A DNA stretch of 64,000 bases. Source: CAZUYC01 sp964624475. Lineage in GTDB: Bacteria > Myxococcota_A > UBA9160 > SMWR01. Numbering within the stretch: position 1 is the first letter of the stretch; each line of letters starts with the position of its first letter. A program made the position numbers and the translations under genes. The notes under the pieces are model-generated. The model ran no database searches, had not been told where the DNA came from, and was given only the letters and a program-made list of their open reading frames with translations. Below, piece by piece: positions 19,382 through 27,750 of this stretch. The stretch covers positions 31,885 to 95,884 of the forward strand of contig CAZUYC010000004.1 in assembly GCA_964624475.1 (NCBI GenBank). The letters are read 5' to 3'.

Positions 19382-20752
19382 CTAGGCCGCGCGTTCGAGG
19401 CGGCGCCGGAGGAAGGGGAGGATCAGCGCGCGCAGATCGACGCGCGCGCGCAGGCGGGCGGCGAGCAGGTAGGTGCCGCCGAGCTTGCGGTGCAGGTAGA
19501 GCGAATCGATCGGCGGCGGGCGCCAGAAACCCTTTCCGAGCGCGAGGTCGGTAGCGAGCTCGCGCATGCGCGCGGGGTGCCCGGAGCCGGCGAAGTCGTG
19601 CGGCTCGTCGCCCGCGAAGGCCTCGCAGGCGAGCATCATCATGTCGACGAGCCCCTCGACCCGATCCGCGCGCTCGCCGGCCTCGAAGAGCCCGATCGCG
19701 AGCGAGGCCGCGCGGACGCCGGCGCGGTCGCCGTCGATCCCGTCCTGGAAGAGGCGGGCGTAGAGATCCTGGAGGCGCCCGGGCACCTCGCGACCGGCGC
19801 CGAGATCGACGAGGCCGAGCCGCTCCGGCTCCGGGAGCCAGAGATAGTTGGCGAAGTTCGGGTCGGTTTGCACGAAGCCGAACTCGAAGAGCTCGCGGAA
19901 GAGCAGGCGGTAGAGTTCCTCCGCGACGGCGTCGCGGCGCGCCTGCGGGTGCCCGGCCCCGCAGAGGTCCTCGAGCGGGAGGCCGTGCAGGCGGTCCATG
20001 GCGAGGATGCGGGCCGTGGTGAGTTCGTCGTGCACGCGCGGCACGACGAAGGCCGGGTCGTCCGCGAGGAGCGCTCCGTAGCGCCGCAGGCGCTCGGCCT
20101 CGCCGGCGTAGTCGGCCTCCTCGTGGAGCTGGCGCTTCGCCTCCTCGGCGAGCGTCGCGAGATCGAGAGCGCGCGGCAAGAGGCGCGTGAGCCGCAGCGC
20201 GGCGACGAGGTTGTCGACGTCGCTCGAGATCGAGCGGGCGACCCCGGGATACTGGATCTTGAGCGCCAGCTCGCGGCCGTCGGCGAGCGTGGCCTCGTGC
20301 ACCTGGCCGATCGACGCCGCGGCGATCGGCTCGGAGTCGAAGCGGGTGAAGCGCGCCTCCCAGTCCGCGCCGTACTCCTCGCGCAGCACGGCGCGGAGCT
20401 GCGGATCGGGCATCGCATCGGCGTCGGCCCGGAGCAGGGCCAGGGCCCCGGATACCTCGGGCGGCAGGAAATCGTCGCCCTCGAGCGAGAGGAGCTGCCC
20501 GAGCTTCATGGCGGCGCCGCGCATGCGCGAGAGCCGCCGGGCGAGGCGGCGCGCGCTCCCGCCGGAGAGGAAGACGCTCCCGGCGCCCGCGTCGCCCCCC
20601 GCCAGCCGTCGCGCCCGCTCGGCCACGCCGCCGAGGGCGACCTCGCCGGCCATCCAGCCGATGCGCCCGAGGCGCTCCAGGCGACCCGCCGGCACGCGAT
20701 TTCGCGCGCGCCGCCGGCGGGGACCGAGCTCGCCCTCGTCAGCGCCCGCCAT
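19382..20752 (-). CDS. ABC1/UbiB/AarF-family kinase-like protein
   Basis: 456 aa. It has the signature LSRMRGAAMKLGQLLSLEGD (KxGQ motif of the ABC1 family), then an atypical protein-kinase-like fold: AAASIGQVHEATL in place of the Gly loop (the Ala-rich loop of UbiB proteins), LALKIQYPGV with the catalytic Lys, EADYAGEAERLRRY, and a C-lobe FGFVQTDPNFANYLW with the DPNxxN metal-binding motif. Family members support coenzyme Q or other isoprenoid-lipid metabolism through ATPase activity. Start ATG 20752 overlaps the stop of the preceding SDR gene by 14 bases, so the two are likely co-expressed. Confidence 0.9.
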   Translation of the reverse strand: MAGADEGELGPRRRRARNRVPAGRLERLGRIGWMAGEVALGGVAERARRLAGGDAGAGSVFLSGGSARRLARRLSRMRGAAMKLGQLLSLEGDDFLPPEVSGALALLRADADAMPDPQLRAVLREEYGADWEARFTRFDSEPIAAASIGQVHEATLADGRELALKIQYPGVARSISSDVDNLVAALRLTRLLPRALDLATLAEEAKRQLHEEADYAGEAERLRRYGALLADDPAFVVPRVHDELTTARILAMDRLHGLPLEDLCGAGHPQARRDAVAEELYRLLFRELFEFGFVQTDPNFANYLWLPEPERLGLVDLGAGREVPGRLQDLYARLFQDGIDGDRAGVRAASLAIGLFEAGERADRVEGLVDMMMLACEAFAGDEPHDFAGSGHPARMRELATDLALGKGFWRPPPIDSLYLHRKLGGTYLLAARLRARVDLRALILPFLRRRLERAA

Positions 20753-21602
20753 GGGGCCCCGAGACGTCTCCGCCCGCCGAGGAGAGGTTCTCGTAGATCT
20801 TCGCCATCACCGCGAGGTCCTCCTCTCGATCGAGGCCGCCGATCCCCGCGCTCATCCCGCCGTCCACGGTGTAGGTGGCTCCGGTCACGAAGGATGCGAG
20901 GTCGCTGGCCAGGAACGAGACGACCCGCGCCACCTCGTCCGCCTGGCCGACCCGCCCGATGGGATGGCCGCGCGCGAGGATCCCCTGGGTGATCGCCGGG
21001 ACGCCGTGGGCGGGCCCCAGGATCGGCGTGTCGATCACCCCCGGGCAGACCGCGTTCACGCGGATCCCGAGCGGGGCGAACTCGAGCGCCGCGGCCTTCA
21101 CGAGCCCGACCACGCCGTGCTTCGATGCGTAGTAGGAGGGCATGTTCGTACCCCCGCGCAGGCCCGCCACCGAGGCCGTGCACACGATCGCGCCGCGTCC
21201 GGCCGTCGCCATGGGCTCGACCACGGCGCGCAGCCCCAGGAAGACGCCGCGCAGGTTCACGGCGACGACACGGTCCCAGGTCTCGACGTCGCCGCCGCGG
21301 ATCGCCGAGCCGAGCGCGATTCCCGCGTTCAGGTGCGCGACGTCGAGGCGGCCGTAGCGCGCGAGTGTCTCCCGCACCATCGCCTCGTTGGGATCCGGCT
21401 CCGACACGTCGACGCCGCAGGCGAAGGCCTCGCCGCCGCGCTCTCCGATCTCCTTCGCGGCGCGCGACGCCCCCTCGCGATCGAGGTCCGCGACGCATAC
21501 CCGCGCGCCCTGCGCGGCGAGCAGGCTCGCCGTCGCCCGTCCGATTCCCGAGGCCGCGCCCGTCACGATCGCGACGCGGCCCCGGTGCCATCCGTCCTGC
21601 AT
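20739..21602 (-). CDS. Short-chain dehydrogenase/reductase (SDR)
   Basis: 287 aa. Rossmann motif VTGAASGIGRA at the N-terminus, VADLDREG (an Asp after beta-2, favouring NAD+), LNAGIA in place of NNAG, the catalytic Ser in CTASVAGLRG, YYASKHG with the Tyr/Lys pair, and PGVIDTPI. The end TVDGGMSAG is typical of classical SDRs that oxidise or reduce hydroxyl/keto groups. ATG 21602 follows a TAGGAGG-like ribosome site; the longer frame upstream is non-coding. It shares 14 bases with the downstream AarF gene. Substrate is not evident; many such SDRs act on steroids, lipids or CoA esters. Confidence 0.9.
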   Translation of the reverse strand: MQDGWHRGRVAIVTGAASGIGRATASLLAAQGARVCVADLDREGASRAAKEIGERGGEAFACGVDVSEPDPNEAMVRETLARYGRLDVAHLNAGIALGSAIRGGDVETWDRVVAVNLRGVFLGLRAVVEPMATAGRGAIVCTASVAGLRGGTNMPSYYASKHGVVGLVKAAALEFAPLGIRVNAVCPGVIDTPILGPAHGVPAITQGILARGHPIGRVGQADEVARVVSFLASDLASFVTGATYTVDGGMSAGIGGLDREEDLAVMAKIYENLSSAGGDVSGPHGGR

Positions 21603-21978
21603 GGGTCCTCCTACCTCGGAATCCGCGGCCGAGGATACCAAGGCGGTTCGCGGCGGCGCGCGCCGGCGAGGCCGATGGCGAGGAGCGCGGCGAGCAGCGC
21701 CGCGGCGCCGGGCGCTCCGAGCGAGGGGACGGGGGAGGGCGATCGCACAGGCCGATCGGGCCATGGCCCTCCCTGGTCGCGCGGCGAAATGCCCCGCGGA
21801 GCCGCTGCTGCGCCAGTATCCCACACCGGGGGCGGCGCGAGAGCAGCGCCATCGGCGCGGGGCGGCTAGTTTCCTCCCGCGGCCCGGCAGGCGCCGGGAA
21901 AAGGAGGCCGAGCGCGTGCCGAGCGCGGGCTCCGGCCGCTTTCTCGGGGATCGGGGCATGAGAGGGGAGGGGATCCTG
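21603..21978. other. Gene-poor 376 bp with a possible exosortase-signal relic
   Basis: No convincing gene is present. On the minus strand, 21611-21826 is open and reads VPSLGAPGAA, a hydrophobic run of Leu/Ala, then GARRR and twelve more residues. This resembles a C-terminal exosortase sorting signal (short Pro motif, helix, Arg cluster), but no protein body precedes it and the extra tail is unusual. The rest shows nothing I can interpret except upstream signals for the small secreted protein at 21979. Confidence 0.4.
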
Positions 21979-22302
21979 ATGTCGAGGGGGAGTCGTCTCG
22001 CCGTTGCGCTCGCGCTCGCCTGCGCCGGGGCGTCGATCGCGCGGGCCGAGGAGCAGCCGCAGGCTCCGGCGCGTCCGGTGCGCCCGAGGGGGGAGCAGAT
22101 GCGCGAGAACCAGCGGAAGCTCGACGAGCTGGTCGCCAGGATGAACGCCGCAACGGGCGAGGTCAAGGTGGATGCGATCGCGGCCGTCTTGAACGAGCTC
22201 GTCGCGCAGCGCAAGGAGATGATGTCCGTGGGCGGGATGGGAGCCCCGATGGGACGCATGGGCAGCCCGATGCGGCCCGGCGCCAAGCCGCCGACGGAGT
22301 AG
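21979..22302 (+). CDS. Small secreted protein of unknown function
   Basis: 107 aa. ATG 21979 is preceded by GGGGAGGGG eight bases away, a better start than ATG 21958. The first 24 residues form a signal peptide (LAVALALACAGASIARA-EE). The mature part starts with a Pro/Gln-rich stretch. A helical segment MRENQRKLDELVARMNAATG...AAVLNELVAQRKEMM, probably forming a helical hairpin, follows, and it ends with Gly/Met-rich repeats (GGMGAPMGRMGSPM). This pattern recurs in exported proteins of unknown function in high-GC environmental bacteria. It is convergent with the permease gene, 47 bp apart. No function proposed. Confidence 0.75.
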   Translation: MSRGSRLAVALALACAGASIARAEEQPQAPARPVRPRGEQMRENQRKLDELVARMNAATGEVKVDAIAAVLNELVAQRKEMMSVGGMGAPMGRMGSPMRPGAKPPTE

Positions 22303-22349
22303 GCCCCGCCGCCTCGCTGCGGTCCGCGCCGCCGCGGGCCGACCCGGGA

Positions 22350-23792
22350 TCAGGCCTGCGCCGCCCGGTGCGCGCGTCCGACACGGCTGTGGTGGATTCC
22401 GTAGAGGCCGTAGATCGCGAAGCCGATCACGAGCCAGACCACGAAGCGGATCCACGTCGCGAGCGGCAGGCTCGCCATCAGGTAGCCGCAGGCTCCGATC
22501 GACGCCATCGGAATCCACGGGAGCTTCCCGCGCCGCAGGTCGAGGTCCGCCCACGGGCAGCGGAAGGGGCGGTGCTGGTCGGGGGCGATCCGGCGCAGCA
22601 CGACGACGCCGATCGAGACGAGCACGAAGGCGAAGAGCGTCCCGATGCTCACGAGCTCGACGATGAGCCCGAGCGGGAAGAAGGCGGCGAGGAGAGCTAC
22701 CGCGGCGCCGACCAGGATGGTCGAGAGGTGGGGCGTGTGGAAGCGCGGGTGGACCCGGCTGAAGAGCGGCGGAAGCAGCCCGTCGCGCGACATCGCGAAG
22801 AAGATCCGCGACTGGCCGAGCAGCAGGACGAGCAGCACGCTCGTGAGCCCCACGATCGCTCCGACCGAGATCAGCCCCGCGGCGAAGTCGCGCCCGTGCT
22901 GGCGGAAGGCCGTCGCCAGCGGAGCCGTCTTGTCGATCTGGTCGAGCGGGACCATGCCCGTCACGACGGCGGCGACGATGAGGTAGAGCACCGTGCAGAC
23001 GCCGAGGGAGCCCAGGATCCCGATCGGCATGTCGCGCTCGGGCCGGCGCGACTCCTCGGCCGCAGTGGTGACCGCGTCGAAGCCGATGTAGGCGAAGAAG
23101 ACGATCGCGCCGCCGGACATGATCCCGCTCCAGCCGAAGGGCGCGAAGGGCTGCCAGTTGGCCGGCTGTACGTAGCCTGCGCCGGCTCCGATCACGAAGA
23201 AGATCACGAGGAGCTTGAGCGCCACGATCAGCGAGTTCGCCGTGGCGCTCTCGCGGATCCCGATCACGAGGACCCCCGTGACCGCGAGCAGGATCACGAG
23301 CGCCGGCAGGTTGATGAGGGCGCCCTCGGCCGTCCCGGGTGCGTGCGCGAGCGCGGTCGGGATCGGGAGCCCGATGCCCTCCAGCATCACGCGGAAGTAG
23401 CCCGACCAGCCGCTCGCCACGGCCGCGGAGGCGACGCCGTACTCGAGGATCAGGTCCCAGCCGATGACCCAGGCGACGAGCTCCCCGAGCGACGCGTAGG
23501 AGTAGGTGTAGGCGCTCCCGGAGATCGGGATCGTCGTCGCGAACTCCGCGTAGCAGAGCGCCGCGAGGGCGCTCGCGAGGCCCGCGACCGCGAACGAGAG
23601 CACCACGGCCGGCCCGGCGTGATCGACCGCGGCGACACCCGTGAGCACGAAGATGCCGGTTCCGATGATCGCGCCGATCCCGAGCATCACGAGGTCGAGC
23701 GGCCCGAGGACGCGGCGGAGCGTGCCCTCGGCGCCCTGCGCCTCGGCGATCAGGTGGGCGAGCGGCTTGCGCAGGAAGTAGCTGGGCGGCAT
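22350..23792 (-). CDS. APC-superfamily amino acid permease (CAT-like)
   Basis: 480 aa with about thirteen membrane helices. The N-terminal helix 1 signature GIGAIIGTGIFVLTGVAA and helix 2-3 region GPAVVLSFAVAGLASALAAL, CYAEFATTIPISGSAYTYSY, are characteristic of cationic amino-acid transporter-like APC permeases, as are FFAYIGFDAVTTAAEE and GQSRIFFAMSRDGLLP. It should import amino acids at the inner membrane. I chose ATG 23792 because GGAGGG precedes it by five bases, although ATG 23813 is also in frame. It is divergent from the antiporter-like gene, 99 bp away. Confidence 0.92.
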   Translation of the reverse strand: MPPSYFLRKPLAHLIAEAQGAEGTLRRVLGPLDLVMLGIGAIIGTGIFVLTGVAAVDHAGPAVVLSFAVAGLASALAALCYAEFATTIPISGSAYTYSYASLGELVAWVIGWDLILEYGVASAAVASGWSGYFRVMLEGIGLPIPTALAHAPGTAEGALINLPALVILLAVTGVLVIGIRESATANSLIVALKLLVIFFVIGAGAGYVQPANWQPFAPFGWSGIMSGGAIVFFAYIGFDAVTTAAEESRRPERDMPIGILGSLGVCTVLYLIVAAVVTGMVPLDQIDKTAPLATAFRQHGRDFAAGLISVGAIVGLTSVLLVLLLGQSRIFFAMSRDGLLPPLFSRVHPRFHTPHLSTILVGAAVALLAAFFPLGLIVELVSIGTLFAFVLVSIGVVVLRRIAPDQHRPFRCPWADLDLRRGKLPWIPMASIGACGYLMASLPLATWIRFVVWLVIGFAIYGLYGIHHSRVGRAHRAAQA

Positions 23793-23891
23793 GCGGACCC
23801 TCCGTGGCGACATCGATCTGCCCGGGGGGTCGAGGCGCCGGCGAGCCTAGCAGAGCCGCTATCTTGCCGCCCCTGGAGGAGCGCCCAGCGC

Positions 23892-25244
23892 GTGCACGAC
23901 GCCGTCCCCCCCGCCTGGAGCGTGCTGCCCTTCGCGGCCTACCTGCTGGCGATCGCGCTCGTCCCCCTCTTCGCGGGGCGCTTCTGGGAGAGCCAGCGCA
24001 ACAAGCTCGGCGTGGCCGCCCTCGCGAGCCTCCCGGTGCTCGTGTACCTGCTCGGAGTGGAGACGCAGCACGGGGCCCACTGGCTCCTCCACAGCGCAGA
24101 GGAGTACGTCGCCTTCATCGCGCTGCTCGGGGCGCTCTTCGTGATCAGCGGCGGCATCCACCTGCGCGGCTCGCTCGCCGGGACCCCGATCGTGAACACG
24201 GGCGTCCTCGCGCTCGGCGCGGTCCTCGCGAGCTTCATCGGCACCACCGGAGCCTCGATGCTCCTGATCCGGCCGCTGCTGCGGGCCAACGCGGCGCGGG
24301 AGCGCAAGGTCCACATCGTCGTCTTCTTCATCTTCATCGTCTCGAACGGCGGAGGCATGCTGACGCCGCTCGGCGACCCTCCGCTCTTCCTGGGCTTCCT
24401 GCGCGGCGTCCCCTTCCTCTGGACCTTCCGCCTCTTCGGGCCCTGGCTGCTCGTGAACGCGGCGCTGCTCGCGATCTTCAACGTGCTCGACCAGATCGTG
24501 CTCGACCGCGAGGAGCGCGAGCGCCCCGGGTCCCAGCTCGAGGAGGTGCAGCGGGTGCCCGAGCCGCTGCGGATCGAGGGGGGGCAGAACCTGCTGTGGC
24601 TCGCCGGGCTGCTCGCGCTGATCTTCGCGATCGGCTCCTTCGGCAGGAGCCACCCGGGCCCGAACGAGCACCTGCTCCGCGGGCTCCAGGTCGCCGGGAT
24701 GCTGATCCTCGCGGCGCTCTCGCTGGCGACGACGCCGCGCGCGACCCGGGTGGCGAACGGCTTCGCCTGGGAGCCGATCGTCGAGGTGGCGGTGGTCTTC
24801 GCCGGGATCTTCGTCACGATGATTCCCGCGCTGCGTCTGCTCGAGTCGCGCGGCGGCGAGCTCGGCGTCGACTCCGCCGGGGAGTTCTTCTGGGCCGCGG
24901 GGATCCTCTCGAGCTTCCTCGACAATGCCCCCACCTACCTCGCCTTCACGGCGCTCGCGGTGGGGGTGGTGAACGACGCGAACCCCGGCGCGGGGCTGCG
25001 CGCGGACGCTCTCGGCGGGCTCCTCGCCTACCCCGAGGGCGCGCTCTACCTGACCGCGATCTCCTGCGGCGCGGTCTTCATGGGCGCCAACAGCTACATC
25101 GGGAACGGTCCGAACTTCATGGTGAAGTCGATCGCGGAGTCCGCCGGCGTGCGCATGCCGGGCTTCCTCGGCTACATGGCCTGGTCGTGCGCAGTCCTGG
25201 TCCCGCTCTTCGTCGCCGTGACCTTCGTCTTCTTCCGCGGCTGA
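23892..25244 (+). CDS. Sodium:proton antiporter / citrate-type ion transporter (NhaD-like)
   Basis: 450 aa with about eleven membrane helices. It matches the ion-transporter superfamily group annotated as Na+:H+ antiporters: LGAVLASFIGTTGASMLLIRPLL, IFIVSNGGGMLTPLGDPPLFLGFLRGVPF, ILSSFLDNAPTYLAF and FMGANSYIGNGPNFMVKSIA are all characteristic. The GTTGAS and DNAPT motifs lie in re-entrant substrate loops. Start GTG 23892 follows a GGAGGAG ribosome site about nine bases upstream. Direct family evidence supports ion exchange; the exact ion is inferred. Confidence 0.85.
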   Translation: MHDAVPPAWSVLPFAAYLLAIALVPLFAGRFWESQRNKLGVAALASLPVLVYLLGVETQHGAHWLLHSAEEYVAFIALLGALFVISGGIHLRGSLAGTPIVNTGVLALGAVLASFIGTTGASMLLIRPLLRANAARERKVHIVVFFIFIVSNGGGMLTPLGDPPLFLGFLRGVPFLWTFRLFGPWLLVNAALLAIFNVLDQIVLDREERERPGSQLEEVQRVPEPLRIEGGQNLLWLAGLLALIFAIGSFGRSHPGPNEHLLRGLQVAGMLILAALSLATTPRATRVANGFAWEPIVEVAVVFAGIFVTMIPALRLLESRGGELGVDSAGEFFWAAGILSSFLDNAPTYLAFTALAVGVVNDANPGAGLRADALGGLLAYPEGALYLTAISCGAVFMGANSYIGNGPNFMVKSIAESAGVRMPGFLGYMAWSCAVLVPLFVAVTFVFFRG

Positions 25245-25325
25245 CCGGGGCCGAGCTTGCCGCGCGAAGGCGCGATCCGATAGGCTGGACCGGTCGCCCG
25301 GGAGCCCGGGCGGAAGGATGGAAGC

Positions 25326-26285
25326 ATGGCCCGACGCGAGACCGAGGACGCAGCACTTCCGATCCCGAACGGCTGGTTCGCCGTCGCGTGGAGCCACGCG
25401 CTGCGCGAAGGAGACGTGCGGCCGATCCACTATTTCGGCGAGGACATGGTGCTCTTCCGCACCCGCTCCGGTCACGCGCGGGTCCTCGACGCCTTCTGCG
25501 CGCACCTCGGCGCCCACCTCGGGCACGGCGGGCGTGTCCTGGGGGAGACCCTCCGCTGCCCCTTCCACGGCTGGCAATACGACGGCACGAGCGGGGAGTG
25601 CGTGCACATCCCGTACTGCGAGCGCGTCCCCTCGCTCGCGCGCGTGCGCTCCTGGGACGTGCAGGAGAAGAACGGGATGATCTTCGCCTGGTACCACGCC
25701 GAGGGGAAGCCGCCCGAGTGGGACTTCCCGGCGCTCCCGGAGATCGGCGACCCGGAGTGGTCCGAGCCGCGCACCTTCGAGCTCGAGATCCCGGCGCACG
25801 TGCAGGACACCCACGAGAACAACAACGACCCGGTCCACTTCCAGTTCGTGCACGGCATGCTCGAGACTCCGCCCTCGGAGATCCGCTTCTCGGAGGATGG
25901 GCGCCACTACCAGATCGTGAGCCACAGCGAGCGCCAGACGCCCTTCGGCACCTTCCAGACCTCGCTCGTGCGCGACTCCTGGGGCCTCGGCCTCTCCTCG
26001 GTGCGCAGCCTCGGGGTCGCGGATGCGGGCCTTCTCATGTACTCCTCGACCACGCCGATCGAGGAGCGCCGCGTCCACTCGCGCTGGCTGCTCACCGCGA
26101 CCCGCAACTGGGTCGATCTCGCCGGCGAGGAGTTCATGCAGGCGCTCACCACCGGCGTGCAGCAGGACTTCCCGATCTGGTCGCACAAGGTGCACCGCGC
26201 GCGCCCGGTACTCTGCGAAGCGGACGTCTACCTCGCCGACTTCCGCCGCTGGGCGCGCCAATTCTACTCGCAGCCGGCGACCTGA
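25326..26285 (+). CDS. Rieske non-haem iron oxygenase, KshA-like
   Basis: 319 aa. The N-terminal Rieske [2Fe-2S] domain has C58-x-H60 and C78-x2-H81 (DAFCAHLGAHLGHGG ... LRCPFHGWQYDG). The C-terminal catalytic domain carries the mononuclear-iron region DTHENNNDPVHFQFVHG, with the Asp bridge and two His. This arrangement is typical of 3-ketosteroid 9-alpha-hydroxylase (KshA) and cholesterol-desaturase-type oxygenases rather than benzoate-type dioxygenases. A separate reductase would be needed; none is adjacent. ATG 25326 follows a GGAAGGATGGAAGC leader. Steroid or similar polycyclic substrate is inference. Confidence 0.85.
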   Translation: MARRETEDAALPIPNGWFAVAWSHALREGDVRPIHYFGEDMVLFRTRSGHARVLDAFCAHLGAHLGHGGRVLGETLRCPFHGWQYDGTSGECVHIPYCERVPSLARVRSWDVQEKNGMIFAWYHAEGKPPEWDFPALPEIGDPEWSEPRTFELEIPAHVQDTHENNNDPVHFQFVHGMLETPPSEIRFSEDGRHYQIVSHSERQTPFGTFQTSLVRDSWGLGLSSVRSLGVADAGLLMYSSTTPIEERRVHSRWLLTATRNWVDLAGEEFMQALTTGVQQDFPIWSHKVHRARPVLCEADVYLADFRRWARQFYSQPAT

Positions 26286-26369
26286 GTGGGAGGCGGGGTT
26301 CGAGCGGCAGCTCCTCGGCGAGCTCTTGGCGGTCGTGGGCGTGCCACGAGCTGAGGTAGGGTTGCGACC

Positions 26370-27686
26370 GTGGGGCTCGCGTTCCGCGCCGCTCGCCTGC
26401 CTCGGGACGACGATCGCTGCGGCTGGTGGCAGCTGATCCCGGCGCCGGACCCCGCGCGGCGCCTCGAGGGCGAGGCGCTCGCGGATTTCGCCGTCGTCGG
26501 GGCCGGCCTCTCCGGCCTCGCCGCCGCGCGGCGGCTCGCGGAGCTCCGACCGGACGCGCGAGTCGTCGTGCTCGAGGCGCAGCGAGCGGGCTTCGGCGCC
26601 TCGGGGCGGAACTCGGGCTTCGTGGGGGACCTCGCCCACCGCGACCCCGCTGCGTCGCAAGAGGAGGTCCTGCGGGCGAAGCGGCTCTGCCGCTTCGGAA
26701 TGCAGCAGCTCGGCGCGCTCGTGCGCGAGCACGGAATCGAGTGCGAGTGGAGCGAGCGCGGGCGGATCCACGCTGCCGTCGAGTCGCACAGCCTCCGAAG
26801 CCTCGAGGCGTTGATCTCGGTGCTCGAGGCGAGCCACGAGCCGCACGCGGTCCTCGAGCGCGAGGCCCTCGAGCGCGCGATCGGGACGCGCCACTACGCG
26901 CGCGGCGTGCACGTTGCGTCGACCATCCTGCTCCAGCCCGCGGCGCTGGTTCGGGGCCTCGCGAAGGCCCTCCCCGCGAACGTGGATCTCTTCGAGGAGT
27001 CGCCGGTCGTCGAGATGCGAGGTGGGGTCGGCTGGGAGCTGCGCACCCGATCGGGATCGCTGCTCGCTCCGGTCGTGATCGCGGCGCTGAACGGCCTCGC
27101 GCCCTCGCTCGGGCTCCTCGGCCACCGCATCTTTCCGCTCCACACCTTCGCGAGCCTCACGCGCGAGCTCCGGCCGGAGGAGCGCGCCGCGTTGGGCGGG
27201 TCGGCCGAATGGGGCCTCGTCTCGGAGGACCGGATGGGAACGACGCTCCGCTCGACGCAGAGCGCGCGCCTCCTCGTTCGGAACCATCAGGTCTACGCGC
27301 CGTCGCTTCGCGTCGGCGCGAGCGAGTTCGAAAGAGCGCGCGTCTTCCACCGAAGATCGATCGCACGGCGCTGGCCGTCGCTCTCGGACGTCGAGATCGA
27401 GCACACCTGGACCGGCGTGCTCGGGGTGACGATGAACCAGGGATGCTTCTTCGGGCGCGTCGCGGACGGCCTCTTCGCGTGGGCCGGCTGCAACGGGACC
27501 GGCGTCGCGCTGGGCACGGCGCTCGGAACGCTCCTCGCCGACCACGCGCTCGGCGAGCGCCCGGAGCTGCTTCGCGACGCGTTCTCCCTGCGCAAGCCGG
27601 CGTGGCTGCCCCACGCACCGCTGCTCGGGATCGGCGTACGGGCGACGCTCCGGCTGCTCGGCAGCAGGGCCGGGCAAGAGCGCTAG
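26370..27686 (+). CDS. FAD-dependent oxidoreductase (DAO / amine-oxidase fold)
   Basis: 438 aa. The dinucleotide-binding motif VVGAGLSGLAAARRL is at residues 42-56, followed by VVVLEAQRAGFGASGRNSGFV, the pattern of DAO-type enzymes such as D-amino-acid dehydrogenase and gamma-glutamylputrescine oxidase. A second FAD contact is near the C-terminus (GLFAWAGCNGTGVALGTALG). It starts at GTG 26370, 84 bp after the Rieske oxygenase gene on the same strand; no ferredoxin-reductase motif is seen, so it is not an obvious partner for that oxygenase. It is convergent with the aminotransferase. Substrate unknown. Confidence 0.85.
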   Translation: MGLAFRAARLPRDDDRCGWWQLIPAPDPARRLEGEALADFAVVGAGLSGLAAARRLAELRPDARVVVLEAQRAGFGASGRNSGFVGDLAHRDPAASQEEVLRAKRLCRFGMQQLGALVREHGIECEWSERGRIHAAVESHSLRSLEALISVLEASHEPHAVLEREALERAIGTRHYARGVHVASTILLQPAALVRGLAKALPANVDLFEESPVVEMRGGVGWELRTRSGSLLAPVVIAALNGLAPSLGLLGHRIFPLHTFASLTRELRPEERAALGGSAEWGLVSEDRMGTTLRSTQSARLLVRNHQVYAPSLRVGASEFERARVFHRRSIARRWPSLSDVEIEHTWTGVLGVTMNQGCFFGRVADGLFAWAGCNGTGVALGTALGTLLADHALGERPELLRDAFSLRKPAWLPHAPLLGIGVRATLRLLGSRAGQER

Positions 27687-27750
27687 CTCCGCGCTCGAGA
27701 TCCGGTGCGAGCGGAGGCGGTCCCCCGTCGGGCTTGCTTGCGGGTGAAGC

